Positions 24,299 to 32,958 of a stretch of 64,000 bases of DNA are shown here, one piece after another. The notes beneath the pieces were generated by a model. That model made no database searches, was not told the origin of the DNA, and saw nothing but the letters and a program-made list of their open reading frames with translations. Both the position numbers and the translations under genes were made by a program. Source of the DNA: Salegentibacter flavus (GTDB lineage: Bacteria > Bacteroidota > Bacteroidia > Flavobacteriales > Flavobacteriaceae); assembly GCF_900115145.1 (NCBI RefSeq), contig NZ_FOVL01000001.1, positions 124,001 through 188,000 of the forward strand. Reading direction: 5' to 3'. The number at the start of each line of letters is the position of its first letter. Position 1 is the stretch's first letter.

Positions 24299-27200
24299 AT
24301 GTCATCAAACAAAAAATACTGGAAAAGTGTTGAAGAGCTAAATGAAAATAGCTCTGTTGTTGAGACACTCCAACAAAAAGAATTTACAGAAGAAATTCCC
24401 GTGGATGAGTTTTTAGGGGATAAGGACTCTCTTGAAAGTTCTAAAACTTCACGTAGGGATTTCCTAAAATATGTTGGGTTTAGTACCGCAGCTGCTTCTT
24501 TGGCTGCTTGTGAAGGGCCTGTTATTAAATCTATTCCTTATGTGGTGCAACCGGAGCGCATTGTTCCCGGGGTAGCTAATTACTACGCCTCTACCATCGC
24601 CGATGGTTTTGATTTTGCCAGCGTATTAGTGAAGACCCGTGAGGGGAGACCTATAAAAATTGAAAATAATGACCTTTCAGTAGCGAAGAGTGGTAGTAAT
24701 GCACGTGTTCATGCTTCTGTATTGTCTTTATATGATACTGAGCGTGTTAAGCGCCCAATGATAGAGGGAAGGAATGTTTCCTGGGAAGAATTTGATCGTG
24801 AGGTTAAAGCTGAGCTGGAAAATGTGAATGGAGAAATCGTGTTGCTGACACAAACCTTTGCCAGTCCTTCAACTACGAAACTTATTGAGGATTTCTCTTC
24901 AAAATATCCAAATGTACGCCACGTAGTTTATGATACCGTTTCTGAAGATGCTGCTCTTAATGCATTTCAGGCGAAATTTGGAAAGCGTGCCTTGCCAAAT
25001 TATGATTTTTCAAAAGCTGAAACCATTGTTTCTGTAGGAGCCGATTTCCTTGGTGACTGGCACGGTGGTGGTTATGATGCAGGTTATGCTAAAGGGCGTG
25101 TTCCCGAAAATGGAAAAATGTCCCGTCATATTCAGTTTGAAGCAAATATGACCTTATCTGGTGCAAATGCCGATAAGCGTGTGCCGGTTAAACCGTCACA
25201 GCAAAAAGCCATTCTGGCTGCACTTTATGGTTATATTGCCGGTGGTTCTTCTACCAGTAATCTTTCTGGTGCTGTTGATGATGCAGTTGTGAAAGCTGCG
25301 AGCCAGTTAAGGAAAGCAGGAAGTGGCGGAGTAGTAGTATCAGGTATTCCTGATAACGATGCTCAGACTCTTGTTCTTGCAATTAATGAGGCTCTTGGGA
25401 GTGAGGTTATGGATGCCGCTAATCCAAGAATGATTCGTCAGGGGAATGCACAGGCCGTAACAGAGCTTGTAGATAATATGAAAAGCGGGAATGTGGGAGC
25501 CTTGCTTATGGCTGGTGTTAATCCTGCCTATAGCTTGCCTGATTCTTTGGGATTTGCCGAAGCATTAAAAAATACTCCTGTTACTGTTTCTTTCAGCTTA
25601 AAACCAGATGAAACTGCACTACTTTCTAAATATGTTGCTGCTGTTCCTCACTATCTTGAGAGCTGGGGAGATATACAATACACAGAGCAGGATTTCAGCC
25701 TAATGCAACCAACAATTAAGCCTTTATTTGACACTCGTCAATTTCAGGATTGCTTGCTTCGTTGGATTGATAATGATCAATCTTACTACGAATATTTAAA
25801 AGAAACCTGGGCTGGTGGTTTTGGAGACAAATCCTGGACCGATGCGTTACACGATGGAACTTTTAAAGCAACTTCACCGGTATCGGTAGAGACTGCTAAT
25901 GAAGTGGCGAGCGTAAATGTTTCTTCAGCTGCCAGAAACCTGGCTAATGCTGAAGAAATTAATGGTCTTGAGCTTAGTCTCTTTACTAATACTGCCATTG
26001 GAGATGGTCAACAAGCCAATAACCCATGGTTACAGGAATTACCAGATCCTATAACCCGGGCCTGCTGGGATAATTATCTTACTGTATCTAAAGCCGATGC
26101 AGAGGAGCTTGGTCTTGTTAACGAACATGTTTCTAACGGTGCCTTAAATGGTAGTTACGTAAACATTAAATTAGGTGAAACCACAGTTAAGAATGTGCCG
26201 GTTATGATTCAGCCGGGACAGGCTAAAGGTTCAGTAGGACTTGCGCTGGGTTATGGTAAAAAGGAGGCTATCCAGGAAGAAATGAAGGTAGGAATAAATG
26301 CTTATTCCCTTTATAAAGATTTTAGTTCTGTGCAGAGTATCAGTCTTGAAAAAGCTCCTGGTATGCACGAATTTGCATCTGTACAGTTGCATAATACCCT
26401 TATGGGGAGAGGAGATATCATCAAGGAAACCACCCTTGAGATCTTCAACACAAAAGATGCTGACGTTTGGAATAAAGTTCCTAATGTATCTTTAGATCAC
26501 ATTGAAAAACCTGTAACCTCCCCCGAAGTTGATATGTGGGAAGGTTTTGACAGGAGTATTGGGCATCATTTTAATCTTTCTATAGACTTAAATTCTTGTA
26601 CTGGGTGTGGGGCTTGTGTGATTGCCTGCCACGCCGAGAACAACGTTCCTGTTGTTGGAAAAAGCGAGGTGAGAAGATCGCGTGATATGCACTGGCTAAG
26701 GATTGACCGTTATTATTCTTCTGAAGATAACTTCAGAGATGATCTTGAGAAGAAGAATAATATTTCTGGCCTTGGTAGTTCTCTTTCAGAATTCAAAGAG
26801 ATGGAAGAGCCTGCAGATAATCCGCAAGTGGTATTCCAGCCGGTAATGTGTCAGCATTGTAACCACGCGCCTTGTGAAACCGTTTGCCCTGTAGCGGCAA
26901 CTTCGCACGGTCGCCAGGGACAAAATCAAATGATCTATAACCGTTGTGTAGGTACTCGTTACTGTGCCAACAACTGTCCTTATAAAGTACGTCGTTTCAA
27001 CTGGTTTGATTATTCCCAGAACGATGAGTTTGATTATCATATGAATAATGATTTAGGTCGTATGGTGCTTAATCCAGATGTTACCGTTCGTTCCAGAGGG
27101 GTAATGGAAAAATGTTCTATGTGTATTCAGAAGACGCAAAAAACAATCCTTGATGCAAAACGTGAGGGTCGTGAGATAAAAGACGGGGAATTCCATACCG

Positions 27201-27373
27201 CTTGTTCTGCAGCCTGTGATAAAGGAGCAATGGTGTTTGGGGATATTAATGATGAGAGTGCTGAGATTGTGAAGAAGCGAGAAGATGACAGGATGTATCA
27301 CCTGTTGGAATATGTAGGTACCAAGCCAAATGTGATGTACCAGACAAAAATCAGGAATACCACTGAAGCTTAA
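24299..27373 (+). CDS. actB: Alternative complex III subunit ActB, Fe-S/molybdopterin-like protein
   Basis: 1024 residues. A Tat-type signal (SRRDFLKYVGFSTAAASLAA followed by Cys71) also offers a lipobox, LAAC. A long region related to molybdopterin oxidoreductases (about 75-720) lacks an obvious cofactor set, as is usual for ActB. The C-terminal ferredoxin part has clusters CTGCGACVIACH (from 767), CQHCNHAPCETVCP, CVGTRYCANNCP and CSMC. It is the quinol-side electron relay of the complex, exported by Tat and facing the periplasm. Confidence 0.96.
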   Translation: MSSNKKYWKSVEELNENSSVVETLQQKEFTEEIPVDEFLGDKDSLESSKTSRRDFLKYVGFSTAAASLAACEGPVIKSIPYVVQPERIVPGVANYYASTIADGFDFASVLVKTREGRPIKIENNDLSVAKSGSNARVHASVLSLYDTERVKRPMIEGRNVSWEEFDREVKAELENVNGEIVLLTQTFASPSTTKLIEDFSSKYPNVRHVVYDTVSEDAALNAFQAKFGKRALPNYDFSKAETIVSVGADFLGDWHGGGYDAGYAKGRVPENGKMSRHIQFEANMTLSGANADKRVPVKPSQQKAILAALYGYIAGGSSTSNLSGAVDDAVVKAASQLRKAGSGGVVVSGIPDNDAQTLVLAINEALGSEVMDAANPRMIRQGNAQAVTELVDNMKSGNVGALLMAGVNPAYSLPDSLGFAEALKNTPVTVSFSLKPDETALLSKYVAAVPHYLESWGDIQYTEQDFSLMQPTIKPLFDTRQFQDCLLRWIDNDQSYYEYLKETWAGGFGDKSWTDALHDGTFKATSPVSVETANEVASVNVSSAARNLANAEEINGLELSLFTNTAIGDGQQANNPWLQELPDPITRACWDNYLTVSKADAEELGLVNEHVSNGALNGSYVNIKLGETTVKNVPVMIQPGQAKGSVGLALGYGKKEAIQEEMKVGINAYSLYKDFSSVQSISLEKAPGMHEFASVQLHNTLMGRGDIIKETTLEIFNTKDADVWNKVPNVSLDHIEKPVTSPEVDMWEGFDRSIGHHFNLSIDLNSCTGCGACVIACHAENNVPVVGKSEVRRSRDMHWLRIDRYYSSEDNFRDDLEKKNNISGLGSSLSEFKEMEEPADNPQVVFQPVMCQHCNHAPCETVCPVAATSHGRQGQNQMIYNRCVGTRYCANNCPYKVRRFNWFDYSQNDEFDYHMNNDLGRMVLNPDVTVRSRGVMEKCSMCIQKTQKTILDAKREGREIKDGEFHTACSAACDKGAMVFGDINDESAEIVKKREDDRMYHLLEYVGTKPNVMYQTKIRNTTEA

Positions 27374-27410
27374 TAAAATCAACTATTAAAGAAATCAATT
27401 TAAAAAGGAT

Positions 27411-29219
27411 ATGTCTCATTACGAAGCACCTATACGAAAGCCTTTAGTTACCGGGGATAAGAGCTACCACGATGTTACTGTGGATGTAGCCGCACCGGTT
27501 GAAGGAAGGGCTAATAAAACCTGGTGGATTGTATTTTCTATTGCATTTGTCGCCTTTCTTTGGGGTACGGGTAGTATCATATATACTATTTCTACAGGTA
27601 TTGGAACCTGGGGTCTTAATAAAACCGTGGGTTGGGCCTGGGATATCACCAACTTTGTATGGTGGGTAGGTATTGGTCACGCCGGGACGCTTATTTCGGC
27701 GGTTCTTTTGCTTTTCCGTCAGAAATGGAGAATGGCTATTAACCGCTCTGCTGAAGCGATGACTATTTTCTCTGTAATGCAGGCCGGTTTGTTCCCTTTA
27801 ATTCACATGGGACGCCCATGGCTGGCTTATTGGGTACTCCCAATTCCTAACCAGTTCGGCTCGTTGTGGGTTAATTTTAACTCACCCCTGCTTTGGGATG
27901 TATTTGCGATTTCAACCTATTTATCGGTATCACTTGTATTCTGGTGGACAGGTTTACTACCTGACTTTGCGATGATACGTGATCGTGCAATTACTCCTTT
28001 TAATAAAAAAATCTACGGAATCTTAAGTTTTGGTTGGAGTGGACGTGCTAAAGACTGGCAGCGTTTTGAAGAAGTATCTCTGGTGCTTGCCGGTTTGGCA
28101 ACTCCTCTGGTACTTTCTGTGCACACTATCGTATCTTTTGACTTTGCTACTTCGGTAATCCCGGGATGGCACACCACGATCTTCCCTCCTTACTTCGTGG
28201 CGGGAGCGATCTTCTCTGGATTTGCAATGGTAAACACCTTGCTTATTATCATGAGAAAAGTGTCTAATTTGGAAGATTATATTACCATACAACATATTGA
28301 ATTGATGAATATCGTGATTATGATCACTGGTTCTATTGTGGGTGTTGCTTACATCACCGAGCTGGTTATCGCATGGTATTCGGGAGTTGAATATGAGCAA
28401 TATGCATTCCTTAATAGGGCTACCGGTCCATACGCCTGGGCTTATTGGGCGATGATGACCTGTAATGTGTTCTCTCCTCAATTTATGTGGTTTAAGAAGC
28501 TAAGAACAAGTATTATGTTCTCGTTCTTTATCTCTATTGTTGTAAATATTGGGATGTGGTTTGAACGTTTTGTAATTATTGTGACCTCCCTTCACCGTGA
28601 TTACTTACCTTCTTCCTGGACTATGTTCTCTCCTACTTTTGTAGATATAGGAATTTTTATTGGTACTATTGGATTCTTTTTCATGTTGTTCCTGCTTTAT
28701 GCCCGTTCTTTCCCAGTGATCGCACAGGCTGAAGTTAAAACTATTCTGAAAGCTTCAGGAGAAAAATACAAGAAATTGAGAGCCGAGCATGGGGACGATG
28801 TAAAACACTACGACCCTATCGTGAGAGAGCCTGTTTCTAATACTGAAGAAGGAATTCATAAAAAAGTACAGGATACTGAAGATTATGATGGAACAAGATA
28901 TGATGATTCTCATAATGAAACCGTAAATGTTGATGGTCTTGTTATTTCAGAAGTTGTACGCGACCGGATTGATGCTATGCTGGATAGAATTGGAACCTTT
29001 AATCCGGAAACCCAGACTGCAGATGATCTTCAGAAATTAAAAGCCGTTGGACCTTTCCTTGAACAGCGTTTGCATCAGGTGGGAATTTACACCTATGTTC
29101 AGGTTGGTAATTTAACTCAGGACGATTTCGAATTGCTGGATGAAGTAATAGAAAACTTCCCGAATGCAACTCAAAGAGAAGACTGGATTGCGCAGGCAGG
29201 TAAACTAAAAAACAAGTAA
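27411..29219 (+). CDS. actC: Alternative complex III subunit ActC with C-terminal HhH extension
   Basis: 602 residues. The first ~440 form an NrfD-like membrane protein of about ten helices, with SIIYTISTGIGTWG, GLFPLIHMGRPWLAYWVLP and HTIVSFDFATSVIPGWHTT typical of ActC, the quinol-binding subunit. After residue ~440 there is a hydrophilic stretch and a helix-hairpin-helix-like end: ADDLQKLKAVGPFLEQRLHQ, VGIYTYVQVGNL, EVIENFPNATQREDWIAQAG. That resembles the HhH domain fused to NuoE-like and other proteins (COG3743 type). ActD starts 5 bases after the stop. Confidence 0.93.
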   Translation: MSHYEAPIRKPLVTGDKSYHDVTVDVAAPVEGRANKTWWIVFSIAFVAFLWGTGSIIYTISTGIGTWGLNKTVGWAWDITNFVWWVGIGHAGTLISAVLLLFRQKWRMAINRSAEAMTIFSVMQAGLFPLIHMGRPWLAYWVLPIPNQFGSLWVNFNSPLLWDVFAISTYLSVSLVFWWTGLLPDFAMIRDRAITPFNKKIYGILSFGWSGRAKDWQRFEEVSLVLAGLATPLVLSVHTIVSFDFATSVIPGWHTTIFPPYFVAGAIFSGFAMVNTLLIIMRKVSNLEDYITIQHIELMNIVIMITGSIVGVAYITELVIAWYSGVEYEQYAFLNRATGPYAWAYWAMMTCNVFSPQFMWFKKLRTSIMFSFFISIVVNIGMWFERFVIIVTSLHRDYLPSSWTMFSPTFVDIGIFIGTIGFFFMLFLLYARSFPVIAQAEVKTILKASGEKYKKLRAEHGDDVKHYDPIVREPVSNTEEGIHKKVQDTEDYDGTRYDDSHNETVNVDGLVISEVVRDRIDAMLDRIGTFNPETQTADDLQKLKAVGPFLEQRLHQVGIYTYVQVGNLTQDDFELLDEVIENFPNATQREDWIAQAGKLKNK

Positions 29220-29224
29220 TTAAG

Positions 29225-29752
29225 ATGGCATCAAAAGTTATACACGCTATTTATAATGACGACGATGTGCTTCTACTGGCAGTAAAGCAGGTTCGTGAAG
29301 CCCGTTATCATATTGGTGAAATTTATACTCCGTTTCCGGTTCACGGTTTGGATAAGGCAATGGGACTTGCGCCAACAAGATTGGCCATTACCTCCTTTCT
29401 TTACGGGGTAGTTGGGCTTGTTGTTTCTATCTGGATGATGCAATTCATAATGATAGAAGACTGGCCACAGGATATTGGAGGTAAGCCCAGCTTTAGCTTT
29501 CTTCAAAATATGCCTGCATTTGTGCCTATTATGTTTGAATTAACGGTATTTTTTGCTGCTCACCTTATGGTGATCACTTTTTATATGAGAAGTAAATTAT
29601 GGCCTTTTAAAATTGCTGAAAATCCTGATGTAAGAACTACCGATGACAAGTTCCTTATGGAAGTTGATGCAGCCAATCTCAATGTTGATGATCTTTCGGA
29701 TTTCCTTTATAAAACCGGAGCATCAGAAATTAAAATAATTGATAATAAATAG
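29225..29752 (+). CDS. actD: Alternative complex III subunit ActD (DUF3341)
   Basis: 175 residues with two membrane helices (about 58-80 and 100-123). DUF3341 features are visible: AIYNDDDVLLLAVKQVREAR, YTPFPVHGLDKAMGL and PIMFELTVFFAAHLMVITFY. ActD is a structural membrane subunit. It stands directly between actC and actE with 5-base gaps on both sides. Confidence 0.95.
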   Translation: MASKVIHAIYNDDDVLLLAVKQVREARYHIGEIYTPFPVHGLDKAMGLAPTRLAITSFLYGVVGLVVSIWMMQFIMIEDWPQDIGGKPSFSFLQNMPAFVPIMFELTVFFAAHLMVITFYMRSKLWPFKIAENPDVRTTDDKFLMEVDAANLNVDDLSDFLYKTGASEIKIIDNK

Positions 29753-29757
29753 ACAAA

Positions 29758-30444
29758 ATGAGAAGTTTTTTCCATAAATCTATAGTATTGTTTCTTCTGA
29801 CCGGCTTAGTGGTATCCTGTGCCGATAAGGAGCGACCTAATTACCAATTTATGTCTAATACAGACATGTACGAACCGATTGGTTATGAAGCTTATGGTGA
29901 ATACGATATTTTTCCCGGTGGCCAATCTGCTATGGATCCTGTAGAAGGTACTGTAGCCCGCGGGTGGAAGCCGTATGAATATGAGAATACTCCCGACGGA
30001 AGTTCACAGGCAAAAACCGAACTTGAAAATCCGCTGCCTTATACCGAGGAGCACTTAACCGAAGGAAAAGAATTATATACTATTTATTGTGCTGTGTGCC
30101 ACGGCGATGCAGGTGATGGACAGGGGATTCTTGCTGAAAGAGAAAAAATTCTTGGGGTTCCTTCTTACGATGATGTGGGAAGAGCAATCACTGAAGGTAG
30201 TGTATATCATGTTATCTACTACGGACTTAACTCAATGGGCTCTTATGCTTCTCAAATCGATGAAAAGGAGCGCTGGCAGATCACTCATTACGTAATGAAT
30301 CTTAAAGATCAGTTGGAAGGAAACCCGGAACGAGAATATGAAGAAGTTGGACCTACCGTAAGTCCGGATGATCCCGATGTACAGGCGGCGCAGGAGAATG
30401 TTGGAGAAGGCACTGTTCTTACAGAAGAAGAAAGCAATAATTAA
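29758..30444 (+). CDS. actE: Alternative complex III subunit ActE, monoheme cytochrome c lipoprotein
   Basis: 228 residues. MRSFFHKSIVLFLLTGLVVS followed by Cys is a lipoprotein signal. The cytochrome c domain has IYCAVCHGDAGDGQG (about 110-124), and a possible distal Met in YYGLNSMGSYA. ActE is the mobile-like heme subunit of the complex. The last 60 residues are acidic. The start ATG 29758 is 5 bases after actD. Confidence 0.95.
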   Translation: MRSFFHKSIVLFLLTGLVVSCADKERPNYQFMSNTDMYEPIGYEAYGEYDIFPGGQSAMDPVEGTVARGWKPYEYENTPDGSSQAKTELENPLPYTEEHLTEGKELYTIYCAVCHGDAGDGQGILAEREKILGVPSYDDVGRAITEGSVYHVIYYGLNSMGSYASQIDEKERWQITHYVMNLKDQLEGNPEREYEEVGPTVSPDDPDVQAAQENVGEGTVLTEEESNN

Positions 30445-30469
30445 GAATAAAGTATTTAGATCTATAAAT

Positions 30470-31831
30470 ATGTACACGCTATCCAGTAAATTAAAGTTAA
30501 CAGCAATTATTTTCGTAATTGTTGGTGCCATAGGTCTCGTTATAGGATTTTTGCAAGCACCATCAGACCTTGATGATGTTAGGGAAATGTTGGCTGCGGA
30601 AGAACATCATGCTGAACCGGCTGAAAGCACCCTTGTGGAAGCCGATTTTGCAAAAGCAGAACATGACATGTTATTAGAAGATGAAGCTGCCACTCACGGT
30701 GAAGAAGGGGCTGCATCTCATGATGACGAACATTTAGAGCATACATTGCACCAATTACAAAACAAACCTTGGGCTGCCGTTTACGTAGCAGCTTTCTTTT
30801 TCTTTATGATATCCTTAGGAGTACTGGCTTTTTATGCAGTTCAGTATGCTGCACAGGCCGGATGGTCTCCAGTATTATTCAGAGTGATGGAAGCTATTAC
30901 CGCCTATCTTGTTCCAGGCGGAATAATTTTGTTTGTACTATTAGTACTTTCTGGAATGCATATGAACCACCTATTTATCTGGATGGATCCTGAAGTTGTA
31001 GAAAACGATGCCATAATAAGAAATAAATCAAGTTATCTTAATGTACCGTTTTTCTTAATTAGAGCAGCTATTTACCTAGGAGGTTGGTTTATCTTCAGAC
31101 ATTTTCTGGTTAGAAATTCAAGAAGACTTGATGAGGCCACAGATAATTATTATTTCAAGAAAAACTTTAAACTTGCTGCAGGCTTCCTTGTATTCTTCAT
31201 AGTTTCTGAATCTATGATGTCCTGGGATTGGATAATGAGTCTTGACCCACACTGGTTTAGCACCTTATTTGGATGGTACGTATTTGCAAGCTTGTTTGTT
31301 TCTGGAATCACTGTGATTGCCTTAATAAGCATTTATCTTAAATCAAGAGGCTACCTTCCTTTTGTAAATGATAGTCATATTCATGATCTGGCTAAGTTTA
31401 TGTTCGGGATGAGTATTTTCTGGACCTATCTATGGTTCTCTCAGTTTATGCTTATCTGGTATTCCAATATCCCTGAAGAAGTTGTATACTTCATAAGCCG
31501 GATTGAAAATTACTCACTGCCGTTTTTCGGGATGGTGGCACTTAATTTTATATTCCCGTTATTAATGTTGATGAACAGCGACTATAAACGTGTTAATTGG
31601 TTTGTGGTTTTAACCGGAATTGTTATTCTGGTTGGGCATTACGTGAATGTATTTGTGATGATAATGCCTGCCACCGTTGGTGAATCATGGTTTATTGGAC
31701 TTCCTGAAATAAGTGCAGTTTTATTATTTGCAGGATTGTTTATTTTTGTGGTTTTCAACGCGCTATCCAAAGCTCCGTTATTAGCTAAAAGGAACCCGTT
31801 CATAAAAGAAAGTGAACACTTCCATTATTAA
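30470..31831 (+). CDS. actF: Alternative complex III subunit ActF
   Basis: 453 residues from ATG 30470; the frame is open to 30368, which would overlap actE. ActF is an NrfD-like membrane protein, paralogous to ActC, with about ten helices. The second motif region MSWDWIMSLDPHWFSTLFGW is typical. A His/Glu-rich loop of about 70 residues follows the first helix (EEHHAEPAESTLVEADFAKA ... HDDEHLEHTLHQL). The loop lies on one face of the membrane and could bind metal. It is followed by coxB after 35 bases. Confidence 0.93.
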   Translation: MYTLSSKLKLTAIIFVIVGAIGLVIGFLQAPSDLDDVREMLAAEEHHAEPAESTLVEADFAKAEHDMLLEDEAATHGEEGAASHDDEHLEHTLHQLQNKPWAAVYVAAFFFFMISLGVLAFYAVQYAAQAGWSPVLFRVMEAITAYLVPGGIILFVLLVLSGMHMNHLFIWMDPEVVENDAIIRNKSSYLNVPFFLIRAAIYLGGWFIFRHFLVRNSRRLDEATDNYYFKKNFKLAAGFLVFFIVSESMMSWDWIMSLDPHWFSTLFGWYVFASLFVSGITVIALISIYLKSRGYLPFVNDSHIHDLAKFMFGMSIFWTYLWFSQFMLIWYSNIPEEVVYFISRIENYSLPFFGMVALNFIFPLLMLMNSDYKRVNWFVVLTGIVILVGHYVNVFVMIMPATVGESWFIGLPEISAVLLFAGLFIFVVFNALSKAPLLAKRNPFIKESEHFHY

Positions 31832-31866
31832 TAAAAAGATTGATTGTTTAAAGAAGAAATTATAAA

Positions 31867-32928
31867 ATGACCGTATTCTTAGTAATAATTGCACTTGCAC
31901 TTCTTGCCGTAACCGGATGGCAATTATCGAAGATTTTTGAACTCTCCAAAGGGCCGGGTGCAGATTCAACCCAAATTGCCAACGATAACGACAATCGGAA
32001 GCAAGCCAGGTATATGCTGTGGTTCATGATCTTTATCTATGTTGGAATGGCATATAGCTTCTGGAAATGGAGTAAACTTTATCTTCCCGAAGCTGCATCA
32101 GATCATGGTAGTCAGGTAGACACTCTTATGTTTATTTCCATTGCTATCATTATGATAGTTCAGGTGTTGACTCAGGCACTACTGCACTGGTTCGCTTATA
32201 AATACCAGGGAAAAAAAGGAAATAAAGCCTTGTTCTTTGCCGATAATGATAAGCTTGAATTTATCTGGACTATTATCCCGGTAATTACCCTTGCAGGATT
32301 AATTATTTACGGATTGTTTACCTGGTCTGATATTATGAATATCGATGAGGACAGTGATCCCATAGTTATTGAAATCTATGCAAAACAATTTAGCTGGCAG
32401 GCGCGTTATGCAGGAGAAGACAATACTCTTGGTAAAGCGAATGTGAGATTTATAGAAGGTAGAAACAATGTAGGTCTTGACGAAAGTGACCCTTATGGGG
32501 AGGATGACAAGATTACGACTGTATTACACCTTCCGGTAAATAAACCTGTTCTCTTTAAATTCAGGTCTCAGGATGTGTTACATTCTGCTTATTTCCCACA
32601 CTTCCGTGCTCAGATGAACGTGGTGCCCGGTATGGTTACCCAGTTCGGCTTTTCGCCAACCATTACTACTGAAGAAATGAGAGATAGTGAGTATATGGTA
32701 GATAAAGTTCAAACCATAAACGAAATCAGAAAGGATAATAGCGAAAAACTAAGGGCTGAGGGTGAAATGCCGCTCGATCCTTATGAATTCGACTATTTTA
32801 TTGCCTGTAATAAGATTTGTGGAGAAGCTCACTACAATATGCAAATGAAGATCATAGTTGAAACTGAAGAAGAGTACAACGCATGGTTGAGCGAGCAGTC
32901 TACTTTCGGGGAATTCATGGATAATTAA
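31867..32928 (+). CDS. coxB: Cytochrome c oxidase subunit II
   Basis: 353 residues with a signal-like first helix and two more membrane helices (about 50-66 and 82-105 plus 135-150). The CuA domain has the His ligand in DVLHSAYFPHFRAQ and CNKICGEAHYNMQMK, which contains two Cys, Glu, His and Met. An insertion of about 50 residues (TITTEEMRDSEYMVDKVQTI onward) separates these two CuA parts and is usual in Bacteroidetes. No C-terminal heme domain is present; the cytochrome partner is supplied by ActA/ActE. Confidence 0.96.
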   Translation: MTVFLVIIALALLAVTGWQLSKIFELSKGPGADSTQIANDNDNRKQARYMLWFMIFIYVGMAYSFWKWSKLYLPEAASDHGSQVDTLMFISIAIIMIVQVLTQALLHWFAYKYQGKKGNKALFFADNDKLEFIWTIIPVITLAGLIIYGLFTWSDIMNIDEDSDPIVIEIYAKQFSWQARYAGEDNTLGKANVRFIEGRNNVGLDESDPYGEDDKITTVLHLPVNKPVLFKFRSQDVLHSAYFPHFRAQMNVVPGMVTQFGFSPTITTEEMRDSEYMVDKVQTINEIRKDNSEKLRAEGEMPLDPYEFDYFIACNKICGEAHYNMQMKIIVETEEEYNAWLSEQSTFGEFMDN

Positions 32929-32958
32929 ACACAACATTAAAAGAATATACTTTAAGAT

